A DNA stretch of 16,453 nucleotides from G020354085 sp964629975 (GCA_964629975.1 CAZVUN010000060.1:1-16453); one strand, 5' to 3'. Positions 1 to 9,635 are shown, counted from the stretch's first letter. Made by a program: numbers and translations. The notes: generated from the sequence alone by a model not told the origin.

Positions 1-1274
1 GACCTGCGTGCGCAGGCTTTCGCTGATAGCCAGGCCGGCGGCGTCATCTGCTGCGGCTGCGGGGTCACGCCGAGCGCGTGCCGCAGATACAGTCGCACCA
101 GCTCCGGCAACAGCGCCGCACTCTCCTCGGCCGGGCCGCCGGCGGCGCGCACGCGCGCCTGGGCGCCGGCGAGCAGCGCCTCGTAGGCCACGGCATCCGG
201 ATAGCACGCGCCGAGCTCAAGCAGCGCGGCCTTGGCGAGCGGATGGGTCGCCACACATACCGCGCCGGCGGGCGTGTGAAACGGCTGGGCCGCGGCGCGC
301 CGCAGGTCCGGCGCCTCCTGCGGCGTGAGCCAGCCGTGGAAGGCGTAGCCCGCGAAGGCGTCGAGGTCGAGCTCGTGGGTGAGCGTGCGTTCGGCGCGGC
401 AGAGCAGCGTCTGGCGGAACATGCGGTTGGTGATGAAGTCCATCGCCTGCTCCTGGTCGAGGAGGTCGTCGAACTCCTCGATGAGGTGCGCGGCGGTCTC
501 GCCGAGCGCGGCCGGGAACATGGTGTGCAGCTCCGCCTCGCACAAATACTGCAAGCCGTGGCGCGTGGCCTCGTCCATGAAGTCGCGGAAGCGGCACGGG
601 GCGTTCTCCTCGGCCAGGAACTCGTGATACAGGTAGCTCGGGTGGCGCGTGCGCAGGCGCGCGAGCTCCTCGCGCAGGTAGGCGGCGATCGCGCCGGACT
701 GCGTTGCGAACACCGCCTCGAGCTTGTCGAGCGCGGCGTAGGCGGCGGCAAGGCGCGCGCGCGGCGCGCCGGCATCGCGCACGTGAAAGAGCAGCATGTC
801 GCGCACCATCCCGCGCAGGCGCCAGCCGGGAAGGGTGTTGTAGCTCACGTAGCCGATGCCATGCGCGGCCAGGCAGTGCGCCAGGATTTCGAACAGGCGC
901 GTGCGCACCGCCGCCGGCACCCAGGAATAGAAGCCGTGCGCGATGATGTAGTCGAACTGCCCGAGCGTGGCGGGATCGACACGCAGCACGTCGAGCTGCT
1001 CGATGCGCACGTTGCCGAGACCGAGGGCGGTGATGAGCGCGCGGCCGGCGGCGACCTGCACCGCCGACAGCTCGATGCCGAGGAACTGCGCCTGCGGCAG
1101 GTGAAACGCCATCGGGATGAGATTGCCGCCGGCCGCGCAGCCGAGCTCGAGCACGCGCGCGCCCGCGGGCGCTGCCGGGTCGAGACCGAACAGCCGGCCC
1201 TGCAGCGCGAGATTCGCCGGATGCGTCTCGTAGATCGGCGTGCTGTCGTAGGGAATTTCGTCGTAGCTGTCCAC
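1..1274 (-). CDS. Class I SAM methyltransferase with regulatory domain (3' end cut by window edge)
   Basis: The reading frame is open from a GTG at 1274 to the left edge (424 codons), so the C-terminus is missing; relatives are roughly 500 residues. Motif I, the SAM-binding glycine loop, is ELGCAAGGN at residues 43-51. An acidic FLGIELS strand follows, and then HGFYSWVP near residue 120, which is typical of methyltransferases carrying a 'methyltransferase regulatory domain' (PF10119 type). Residues of about 200-300 fit that regulatory domain, and the tail (AQPFHTPAG, then THPLAKAALLEL) fits the C-terminal region of the family. The start is chosen because the upstream stop TGA forms a TGAGG ribosome-binding site 5 nt before GTG, so translation is probably coupled to the 4Fe-4S gene. 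The substrate is unknown; members are often called predicted protein methyltransferases without proof. The family call is fairly sure and the function is not. Confidence 0.85.
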   Translation of the reverse strand, partial: MDSYDEIPYDSTPIYETHPANLALQGRLFGLDPAAPAGARVLELGCAAGGNLIPMAFHLPQAQFLGIELSAVQVAAGRALITALGLGNVRIEQLDVLRVDPATLGQFDYIIAHGFYSWVPAAVRTRLFEILAHCLAAHGIGYVSYNTLPGWRLRGMVRDMLLFHVRDAGAPRARLAAAYAALDKLEAVFATQSGAIAAYLREELARLRTRHPSYLYHEFLAEENAPCRFRDFMDEATRHGLQYLCEAELHTMFPAALGETAAHLIEEFDDLLDQEQAMDFITNRMFRQTLLCRAERTLTHELDLDAFAGYAFHGWLTPQEAPDLRRAAAQPFHTPAGAVCVATHPLAKAALLELGACYPDAVAYEALLAGAQARVRAAGGPAEESAALLPELVRLYLRHALGVTPQPQQMTPPAWLSAKACARR

Positions 1275-1281
1275 GGCGGCC

Positions 1282-2388
1282 TCAGGCAACGGCGCAGATG
1301 GCGCCGGCCTCCTCGGTGATGTCGATCCCGACCGGACACCAGCTGATGCAGCGCCCGCAGCCGACGCAGCCGCTGCGGCCGTACTGGTCGTGCCAGCCGC
1401 CGAGCTTGTGCGTCAGCCACTGGCGGTAGCGCGTGCGCCGGTCGGCGCGGATGGTGAGACCGTGGATGTAGCTGTGGCCCTTGGTGAAGCACGCATCCCA
1501 CTGGCGCACATGCACGCTCGCCGCGCCGTCGAGCGCCGGCTCCTCGAGCTCGGCGTGGCAGAAGCAGGTCGGGCACACCGCCACACAGTTGCCGCACGCG
1601 AGACAGCGGCTGGCGACGTCCTCCCAGCGCGCATGCTCGAGGTTCGCGAACAGGCGCGCGCGCAGATCGCGTGCCGGCAGGGCGCGCGCCTGCGCGCGTG
1701 CGGCCTGCGCGACTTCCTGCGCGGCGGCGGCGCATTGCGCGGGGCTGGCGTCGGCGAGCGGCAGGGCCGCGGCGATGGCCGCGCCGCGGGCGCTGCCGAC
1801 CTCGACCAGGAAGCCGTCGTCGCACTCGCTCAGGGCGAGATCGTAGCCCGCCTCGGCGCGCGGCCCGTCGCCGGTCGAGGCGCAGAAACAGGTCGCCGCC
1901 GGGTGCGTGCAGTGCACGGCGATGAGGAACAGCGCCTCGCGGCGCGCCGCGTAGTGCCGGTCGCGCGCGACCCCTTGCAGAAAATGCTGATCCTGCAGAT
2001 GCAGCGCCGCGAGATCGCAGGCGCGCACGCCGAGCACGGCGAGCGGCTCGACCGCCGCTGCCGCCTCCACGAAACGCACCGCCCCGTCCGCGCCACGCTC
2101 GGCACGCCACAGGACCTCGCGCGGTGCGAAGGTGAAGGGCTTCAGCGCCTGCGGGCCGTTGGCCCAGGCGAAACAGCGCGCGCCCGCGCCCGTCTGCACG
2201 CGGTAGGCGCCCGGCGCCTGGGTGGTGTGCACGCCGTGCGGCAGCGCGGCGACATTCGCCAGCTCGTCATACACGATCGTGCCGTCGCGCAGCTGCGGCC
2301 CGACGCAGCGGTAGCCCGCGTGCGCCAACGCGGCGAGCAGCGCGGCCAACTCCGCGCGGGCAAGCACACGCGCTGCACCCGACGACAT
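1282..2388 (-). CDS. 4Fe-4S dicluster protein, HydB/AsrA-like (sulfhydrogenase or sulfite reductase beta-subunit type)
   Basis: This 368-residue cytoplasmic iron-sulfur protein has two ferredoxin-like cluster motifs near the C-terminus: C262-x2-C265-x2-C268-x3-C272 followed by TCFC, and C341-x2-C344-x2-C347-x3-C351-P. Upstream it has VRACDLAALHLQD (about 121-133) and a cysteine-rich CTHPAATCFC segment (160-169). Both are typical of the beta subunit of group 3b NiFe (sulf)hydrogenases and of anaerobic sulfite reductase subunit A. In those complexes it passes electrons between a flavin subunit and the catalytic part. Here no flavin subunit (HydG/AsrB) or hydrogenase subunit is adjacent. The gene lies 21 bp after the DsrC-like gene and 7 bp before the methyltransferase. 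The family is clear. Its partner, and whether it belongs to a hydrogenase, cannot be told from this window. Confidence 0.85.
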   Translation of the reverse strand: MSSGAARVLARAELAALLAALAHAGYRCVGPQLRDGTIVYDELANVAALPHGVHTTQAPGAYRVQTGAGARCFAWANGPQALKPFTFAPREVLWRAERGADGAVRFVEAAAAVEPLAVLGVRACDLAALHLQDQHFLQGVARDRHYAARREALFLIAVHCTHPAATCFCASTGDGPRAEAGYDLALSECDDGFLVEVGSARGAAIAAALPLADASPAQCAAAAQEVAQAARAQARALPARDLRARLFANLEHARWEDVASRCLACGNCVAVCPTCFCHAELEEPALDGAASVHVRQWDACFTKGHSYIHGLTIRADRRTRYRQWLTHKLGGWHDQYGRSGCVGCGRCISWCPVGIDITEEAGAICAVA

Positions 2389-2409
2389 GGCCGCGCCGGT
2401 CCGATCGCG

Positions 2410-2775
2410 CTACTGCGAAGAACCGAACGACGGATCGACCACGTTGGCCGGCGCCGGTAACCCGGCGATGCGGCTCGCCTGCCGCACCGGCCCGCCGGGG
2501 AACAGCTGATACAGGTACTTGCGCCCGCCCTGGCGCGTGAAGCGCTCATCGAGCGCCTCGGCGATGCGGCGCGCGTGTGCGCCCGGGCCGTGCTGACGGT
2601 AATGCTCGCGCAGGAAGCGCAGCACCGCCCAGTGGTCATCGGTCAGGCGCAGGCCCTCCTCGGCGGCGCGTTGCAGGGCGACCTGTTCGTTCCACTCCTC
2701 GAGCCCGAACAGATTGCCGTCCGGGTCGGTCTCGCTGGCACCGGGGTTTACGATGAACTTCATGATGTCGGGCAT
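2410..2775 (-). CDS. DsrC/TusE-family protein lacking the redox cysteines (RspA-like)
   Basis: This 121-residue protein matches the DsrC/TusE/RspA family over its whole length. It has an acidic N-terminal region with GLEEWNEQVA, then LTDDHWAVLRFLREHY (45-60), then the C-terminal KYLYQLFPGGPVRQASRIAG (86-105). DsrC and TusE carry persulfide or trisulfide sulfur on one or two conserved cysteines in this C-terminal arm. Here the first position is Ser101 (QASR instead of QACR), the position of the penultimate-residue cysteine is Asn111, and eight extra residues (DPSFGSSQ) follow. The protein contains no cysteine anywhere, so it cannot act as a sulfur carrier by the known mechanism. It fits the RspA group, for which a regulatory role has been proposed. 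The start at 2775 is favoured by a perfect AAGGAGG five bases upstream. It is the first gene of the minus-strand operon and is divergent from nifJ. Confidence 0.87.
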   Translation of the reverse strand: MPDIMKFIVNPGASETDPDGNLFGLEEWNEQVALQRAAEEGLRLTDDHWAVLRFLREHYRQHGPGAHARRIAEALDERFTRQGGRKYLYQLFPGGPVRQASRIAGLPAPANVVDPSFGSSQ

Positions 2776-2818
2776 GACAGCCTCCTTGCGCTGGCTGGCA
2801 GACAAAACACACCGCCGC

Positions 2819-2848
2819 ATTGTACGCCTCGAGTCGCGCGCCGCCCAA
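2819..2848 (-). promoter_or_regulatory. Candidate sigma-70 promoter of the DsrC-like operon
   Basis: On the minus strand a TACAAT (five of six matches to TATAAT) occupies 2824-2819. A weak -35 TTGGGC lies 18 bp upstream at 2848-2843. It would give a leader of about 35 nt before the ATG at 2775. It was found by eye, and the -35 is poor. Confidence 0.4.
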
Positions 2849-2879
2849 AGCACGCCCTCCAGGAGTCTTGCCCCACGGT

Positions 2880-2893
2880 TTGTGATACATCAA
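2880..2893. promoter_or_regulatory. Candidate CRP/FNR-family operator (rspA-proximal)
   Basis: TTGTGATACATCAA has one perfect FNR half-site (ATCAA, TTGAT on the other strand) and a weaker half TTGTG at the 4-nt FNR spacing. Its centre lies about 75 bp upstream of the presumed start of the minus-strand operon, a distance compatible with class I activation. The match is by eye only. Confidence 0.3.
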
Positions 2894-2943
2894 TGCGTGG
2901 CCCGGCGACCGCGAAATGATGCATCGGGCACGGCCCGCCTGTT

Positions 2944-2957
2944 TTGACTTGCGTCAT
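2944..2957. promoter_or_regulatory. Candidate CRP/FNR-family operator upstream of nifJ
   Basis: TTGACTTGCGTCAT is TTGAC-N4-GTCAT, a near-perfect inverted repeat with the FNR geometry (consensus TTGAT-N4-ATCAA). Downstream, a GGTGATAG stretch at 2975-2982 could hold a weak -10. A transcript start near 2990 would put the site near -40, the usual FNR-activated layout. Alternatively the TTGACT could simply be a -35 box, but no good -10 lies 17 bp from it. Control by oxygen would suit the oxygen-sensitive enzyme encoded downstream. Confidence 0.4.
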
Positions 2958-3021
2958 AACTGAGCGGCCCGCTTGGTGATAGCCTGCCTCGCTTCGATTG
3001 CGCCCACACGGGAGAGCCCGG

Positions 3022-6609
<3,588 letters not shown>

Positions 6610-6610
6610 T

Positions 6611-7624
6611 ATGGTCGATCTCAGCACAACCTACCTGGGCCTTACGCTCAAGAACCCGCTGGTGCCGTCGGCCTCGCCGTTGTCGCGCAGCGTCGATAAC
6701 GCCAAGCGCCTGGAGGACGCGGGCGCCGCGGCGCTCGTCATGTATTCCCTCTTCGAGGAAGAGGTACGCGCCGACGAGGGCATGCTCGAGCGTTTCCTCG
6801 TCAACGAGGAGCTCGGTTGCCCCGAGGCGCGCAGTTTCCTGCCCGCGCAACCCGACTACCAGAGCAAGCTCGACGCCTATCTCGAGCAGCTCGCGCGCCT
6901 CAAGCGATCCCTCGCTATCCCGGTGGTCGCGAGCCTCAACGGCATCTCACCGAGCGGCTGGACCGAGCTCGGCCGGGAGCTGCAGGAGGCCGGGGCCGAT
7001 GCGCTCGAGCTCAACGTGTACTACGTCGCCGGTGAACCAACAGACGTCGCCGCCGCGGTCGAGGCGCGTTATGTCGACCTGCTGGAGGAGCTCAACGATG
7101 CCGTCACGCTCCCGATCGTGATGAAGCTCTCGCCGTTCTTCTCCTCGCTGCCCAACGTGGTACAGCGCCTGGAGCAGGCCGGCGCGCGCGGGGTGGCGCT
7201 CTTCAACCGCTTCTTCCAGCCAGACATCGACCTCGCCACACTCAGCGTCAACGAGCAGCCGCTGCTCTCGACCTCGGCCGATGCGCTGCTCGTGATGCGC
7301 TGGCTCGCCATCCTGCACGGGCGCACCAACCTCACGCTCGCCGCCACCGGCGGCGTGCACACGCCGGCCGACGCCCTGAAGATGCTGCTCGCCGGGGCGG
7401 ATGTCGTGCACATGGCGAGCGCGCTCCTGCTCAACGGCCCGCAGCGGCTTACGCAGGTGTTGCAGGGCATCGAGGCGTGGATGGAGGAGCGCGAATACGA
7501 ATCGGTCGAACAGCTCAAGGGCAGCCTGTCGCAAAGGCACCAGGCCGATCCCTCCTGCTTCGCGCGCGCGAGCTACGTGCGCGTGCTCGACAGCTACACG
7601 CCGCCGAAGAGCGTGTGGCGGTAA
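6611..7624 (+). CDS. Dihydroorotate dehydrogenase-like flavoprotein
   Basis: This 337-residue TIM-barrel protein of the dihydroorotate dehydrogenase superfamily begins MVDLSTTYLGLTLKNPLVPSAS. It shows the FMN-barrel landmarks VVASLNGISPSGW (about 103-115), ALELNVYY (about 131-138), LPIVMKLSPFFSSLPN, and the phosphate-binding ATGGVHTPADALKMLLAGAD-VVHMAS stretch. Its ATG lies 1 bp after the nifJ stop, and AAGGAGG inside the nifJ 3' end serves as the ribosome-binding site, so the two are co-translated. A gene of this type commonly follows nifJ in proteobacteria. It is distinct from PyrD, and a pyrimidine role should not be assumed; a redox role linked to PFOR is inference. It ends with the sequence SVWR before TAA. 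Confidence 0.9.
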   Translation: MVDLSTTYLGLTLKNPLVPSASPLSRSVDNAKRLEDAGAAALVMYSLFEEEVRADEGMLERFLVNEELGCPEARSFLPAQPDYQSKLDAYLEQLARLKRSLAIPVVASLNGISPSGWTELGRELQEAGADALELNVYYVAGEPTDVAAAVEARYVDLLEELNDAVTLPIVMKLSPFFSSLPNVVQRLEQAGARGVALFNRFFQPDIDLATLSVNEQPLLSTSADALLVMRWLAILHGRTNLTLAATGGVHTPADALKMLLAGADVVHMASALLLNGPQRLTQVLQGIEAWMEEREYESVEQLKGSLSQRHQADPSCFARASYVRVLDSYTPPKSVWR

Positions 7625-7665
7625 CACATTGCTCAGCCGCGTCGGCCGCAAAACACACCGCGAAG

Positions 7666-7686
7666 CGCCGCCGTCCGGCAGCGGCG
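7666..7686 (+). terminator. Weak hairpin after the nifJ operon
   Basis: CGCCGC (7666-7671) and GCGGCG (7681-7686) form a 6-bp GC stem with a 9-nt loop, 41 bp after the DHOD-like stop. There is no U-rich tract, so factor-independent termination here is only possible. It lies between convergent genes. Confidence 0.25.
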
Positions 7687-7702
7687 TTGCTGGAACGGCT
7701 TA

Positions 7703-7981
7703 TTAGGCCGACTCCGGAAAATCCTTGAGGCCCCATTTTGCGCAAAAATCCCGTTTCAGCTTGTTAATCTCAGCGTCAAGTCGCCATTTTTCAGATACGA
7801 TTTTCTCCAGTTCGTCGTGGCATTCGCTGTGTCGGGGCTTGCGAAGCACTTCCCGCTCTTTGTAAAGCAGAACGTACGGACCCACACCAAGTTTCTTGGC
7901 ATTCGGATCAGCTTGACGAATTGAGAAATCCTTGTAGTCCCGATGTCGCCGCAACTTAACAAACCGCCGTGAACGACCCAT
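7703..7981 (-). CDS. Small basic hypothetical protein (92 aa)
   Basis: I do not recognise this protein. It starts MGRSRRFVKLRRHRDYKDF and is rich in Lys and Arg. It has no signal peptide or membrane segment. Its C-terminal half (about residues 55-82, DELEKIVSEKW to INKLKRDF) looks like a charged alpha-helix or short coiled coil. AAGGAG lies 8 bases before the ATG, which supports real translation. The base composition is visibly less GC-rich than the neighbouring genes (many AAA, TTT and TTG words), and the gene sits between the nifJ operon and a REP array. Both features suggest acquired DNA. The basic N-terminus could bind nucleic acid, which is speculation. Confidence 0.6.
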   Translation of the reverse strand: MGRSRRFVKLRRHRDYKDFSIRQADPNAKKLGVGPYVLLYKEREVLRKPRHSECHDELEKIVSEKWRLDAEINKLKRDFCAKWGLKDFPESA

Positions 7982-8015
7982 ATGGTTCTCCTTTTGCTCT
8001 CACTTGGTAAGAAGC

Positions 8016-8050
8016 GTAGCCCGGATGCAGTGAAACGGAATCCGGGATTC
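8016..8050 (+). repeat. REP sequence A
   Basis: GTAGCCCGGATG followed by a short loop region and GGAATCCGGGATTC forms the imperfect palindrome typical of REP elements mobilised by RAYT transposases. The CCCGGAT and ATCCGGG arms pair. It lies just upstream of the small hypothetical gene at 7703-7981. Confidence 0.85.
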
Positions 8051-8120
8051 GCTCGCCAAACACCTCGCCTGCCAGCATGTCATCCCTGCCGCCGAGTCGA
8101 TCGGGTGGCTCGTCCCGCTT
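8046..8120 (+). repeat. REP spacer repeat, copy 1
   Basis: The spacer after REP A begins GATTCGCTCGCCAAACACCT and continues GCATGTCATCCCTGCCG. It is an imperfect direct copy of 8208-8289, strongest over the first 52 bp or so. Each spacer is followed by an inverted REP head and a similar 20-nt linker. Confidence 0.7.
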
Positions 8121-8148
8121 TGCGGCTGTAACTATGTTGTGGACCTGG

Positions 8149-8180
8149 CCCCGGATTCCGCTGCGCTCCATCCGGGCTAC
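8149..8180 (-). repeat. REP sequence B (inverted)
   Basis: CCCCGGATTCCGCTGCGCTC followed by CATCCGGGCTAC is the reverse complement of the REP head plus tail. It faces REP A across a spacer of about 100 bp, giving a REPIN-like inverted pair. Confidence 0.85.
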
Positions 8181-8199
8181 TTAATGACTACGTGGAGCA

Positions 8200-8212
8200 A
8201 GCGTAGGGATTC
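8200..8212 (+). repeat. Collapsed REP remnant
   Basis: AGCGTAGGGATTC joins the first bases of a REP head (GCGTAG) to the last bases of its tail (GGATTC), with the whole palindromic core absent. It occupies the place where, by comparison with copy 1, a full REP like REP A should stand. It therefore looks like a REP with an internal deletion. Confidence 0.6.
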
Positions 8213-8289
8213 TTTCGCCAAACACCTCGACCGTCGGCATATCGTCCCTGCCGCAGACCCAAGCGGGTGCGGGTGGCGCGTGCGGCTTG
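8208..8289 (+). repeat. REP spacer repeat, copy 2
   Basis: GATTCTTTCGCCAAACACCT followed by GCATATCGTCCCTGCCGC matches copy 1 at 8046-8120 with scattered substitutions. The second half has diverged and is longer, and it runs on to a degenerate inverted REP at 8375. Confidence 0.7.
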
Positions 8290-8374
8290 TCGAGAACCTC
8301 CCCGAGGACCCGCTGCGCTCCGCCGACCGGAAAGAGGCGAGGGGTGCGCGACACGGATGTCGCGTTTGCGCCTT

Positions 8375-8386
8375 CATCCGGGCTAC
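8375..8386 (-). repeat. REP half-site C (inverted)
   Basis: CATCCGGGCTAC is an exact reverse complement of the REP head GTAGCCCGGATG, but the partner arm upstream is degenerate. With REP D it forms a perfect 12-bp inverted repeat around a 22-nt centre. Confidence 0.7.
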
Positions 8387-8408
8387 CGATGATGACGTGG
8401 AGCACCGC

Positions 8409-8449
8409 GTAGCCCGGATGCAGGCGCGCAGCGCCGGAATCCGGGATTC
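8409..8449 (+). repeat. REP sequence D, overlapping the RAYT stop codon
   Basis: GTAGCCCGGATGCAGGCGCG runs on to CGCCGGAATCCGGGATTC, a full REP palindrome. The RAYT stop codon (TCA on the plus strand, 8448-8450) lies at its right end, so the transposase gene ends inside a REP. Confidence 0.85.
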
Positions 8450-8978
8450 ATTCACCGAAAGCTCCGTCCACAGTCGCCGTGTCGCCTCCTGCCCAATCGA
8501 CCGGGTAAAGACCGGCGCGCACGTAACGGTGAAACGTCGAATGCGGCCAGTCCTGTACTCGCGTTACACAACCGTGCTTCACCGGGTTGAAATGAATGTA
8601 GTCCACGTGCCTTTGAAGATCGCGCTCGTTTCGGATGGTGTGCTCCCAGAATCGTCGCTGCCACAGGTCATATTCACCCTTCGCATTGCGGGTGAGGCCG
8701 ATGCCGGCGGCACCCGTTAAACGCGTGAACCGCGTCTTGATGGCCCGCCAGCGTCCTGAGTAGTCGTCATCGCCTTCCGGCAAGGTCCAGATCGCGTGCA
8801 GATGATCCGGCAGGACCGCCATTGCATCCAAACGAAACGGCCGCTTGCGCTTCACGGCGCGGAACGCCTCGCGCAGGTCATCAATCCTGTCGATGAGCAG
8901 CGTGGAGCGCCGGTCGCGCAACGTCACGGTGAAGAAGTACGTTCCTCCGGCAATCCGGTTGCGGCGGTAGAGCACCAT
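8448..8978 (-). CDS. REP-associated tyrosine transposase (RAYT, Y1/HUH-like)
   Basis: This 176-residue single-domain transposase is of the TnpA_REP/IS200-like type, which nicks and rejoins single-stranded DNA at REP hairpins. Visible hallmarks are YRRNRIAGGTYFFTVTLRDR at the N-terminus, the metal-binding HUH-equivalent HLH (His59, His61) in VLPDHLHAIW, WQRRFWEHTIRNERD (106-120), and the catalytic tyrosine in DYIHFNP (Tyr127). All catalytic residues are present, so it may be active. The start at 8978 is chosen because family members begin close to YRR and GAGGGA lies upstream. An earlier in-frame ATG at 9032 has no ribosome-binding site and sits 7 bp from a REP. REP elements flank the gene on both sides in facing orientation, as expected for a RAYT and its substrates. 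Such genes are usually single-copy and vertically inherited. Confidence 0.93.
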   Translation of the reverse strand: MVLYRRNRIAGGTYFFTVTLRDRRSTLLIDRIDDLREAFRAVKRKRPFRLDAMAVLPDHLHAIWTLPEGDDDYSGRWRAIKTRFTRLTGAAGIGLTRNAKGEYDLWQRRFWEHTIRNERDLQRHVDYIHFNPVKHGCVTRVQDWPHSTFHRYVRAGLYPVDWAGGDTATVDGAFGE

Positions 8979-9039
8979 GGGCCACGGTCCCTCGTGTCGA
9001 CACACGATACACAGTGGCTCGCCATGCGCCAATGGTCGT

Positions 9040-9070
9040 CCCGGATTGCGCTGCGCTCCATCCGGGTTAC
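9040..9070 (-). repeat. REP sequence E (5' side of RAYT)
   Basis: CCCGGATTGCGCTGCGCTCC followed by ATCCGGGTTAC matches REP B in inverted orientation with two substitutions (GTAACC head instead of GTAGCC; GCAATC instead of GGAATC). With REP D it brackets the transposase gene. Confidence 0.85.
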
Positions 9071-9135
9071 GGTCTGCTGCCTCTTGCGGAATCCCGTCAC
9101 GACGTCCGCGCCAGTTGGAGCCTTGCGATTACGGG

Positions 9136-9141
9136 CATAAT
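9136..9141 (+). promoter_or_regulatory. Candidate -10 box of the DUF456 gene
   Basis: CATAAT (five of six to TATAAT) ends eight bases before the ATG at 9150. TTGGAG lies 15 bp upstream, a short spacing. If used, the transcript would be essentially leaderless. No clear Shine-Dalgarno is seen before 9150, which is consistent. Confidence 0.3.
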
Positions 9142-9149
9142 CGGCTCCC

Positions 9150-9635
9150 ATGGACACGACCATCCTCCTTTGGATTCTTGCTGCGCTCCTGGTGATCGCC
9201 GGGATTGCCGGATTGGTGCTGCCGGCGCTGCCGGGCGCGCCGCTGTTGTTCGCCGGCCTGGTCGTCGCCGCGTGGGCGGAGGATTTCGCCTACGTCGGCA
9301 CCGGCACGATCGTCCTGCTCGCGGTGCTCGCGGCACTCACCTATGCGGCGGATTTCATCGCCAGCGCCTTTGGCGCCAAGCGCTTTGGCGCGAGCCCGCG
9401 CGCCGTGTCCGGTGCGCTCGTCGGCGGCGTGATCGGAATCTTCTTCGGTATCCCGGGCGTGCTGCTCGGGCCGTTCGTGGGCGCGGTCGTTGGCGAGCTG
9501 TCGGTGCGCCGCGACCTCAACGCCGCCACGCGCGCCGGCATCGGTGCGTCGCTGGGATTGGTGCTCGCCGCGGCCGCCAAGATCGCGGCTGCCTTTACCA
9601 TGCTCGGCGTCTTTGCCGTGGCGCGATTCCTCTGA
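9150..9635 (+). CDS. DUF456 family small membrane protein
   Basis: This is a 161-residue inner-membrane protein. Hydrophobic segments at about 5-24, 28-46, 53-72, 84-116 (long, glycine-rich) and 130-158 suggest four to six membrane passes. The glycine-patterned GVIGIFFGIPGVLLGPFVGA and the PALPGAP loop after the first helix are typical of DUF456, a family of unknown function with glycine-zipper-like helices. Full family length is present. No Shine-Dalgarno is obvious. It is convergent with the alpha/beta hydrolase, with only 21 bp between the stops and no hairpin there. Confidence 0.87.
   Translation: MDTTILLWILAALLVIAGIAGLVLPALPGAPLLFAGLVVAAWAEDFAYVGTGTIVLLAVLAALTYAADFIASAFGAKRFGASPRAVSGALVGGVIGIFFGIPGVLLGPFVGAVVGELSVRRDLNAATRAGIGASLGLVLAAAAKIAAAFTMLGVFAVARFL

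Noticed and set aside
290..310. Apparent frameshift in the methyltransferase near the GC-rich stretch
   Set aside because: Careful re-reading of the reverse complement (LRRAAAQPFHTPAG) shows one continuous frame; the apparent shift came from comparing with a different reading frame.
78..1319. Long plus-strand reading frame of 413 codons over the left operon
   Set aside because: It lies antisense to the methyltransferase, has an Arg/Ala/Glu-rich composition typical of GC-rich shadow frames, and shows no recognisable domain.
7956..8171. Short minus-strand frame starting MERSGIRGQ in the REP array
   Set aside because: The peptide is a translation of REP sequence. Such MERSxIR and FGERIP peptides arise wherever these repeats occur and are not genes.
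8177..8455. Short minus-strand frames over the second REP unit
   Set aside because: They consist of REP and spacer sequence, have no ribosome-binding site, and overlap the RAYT stop.
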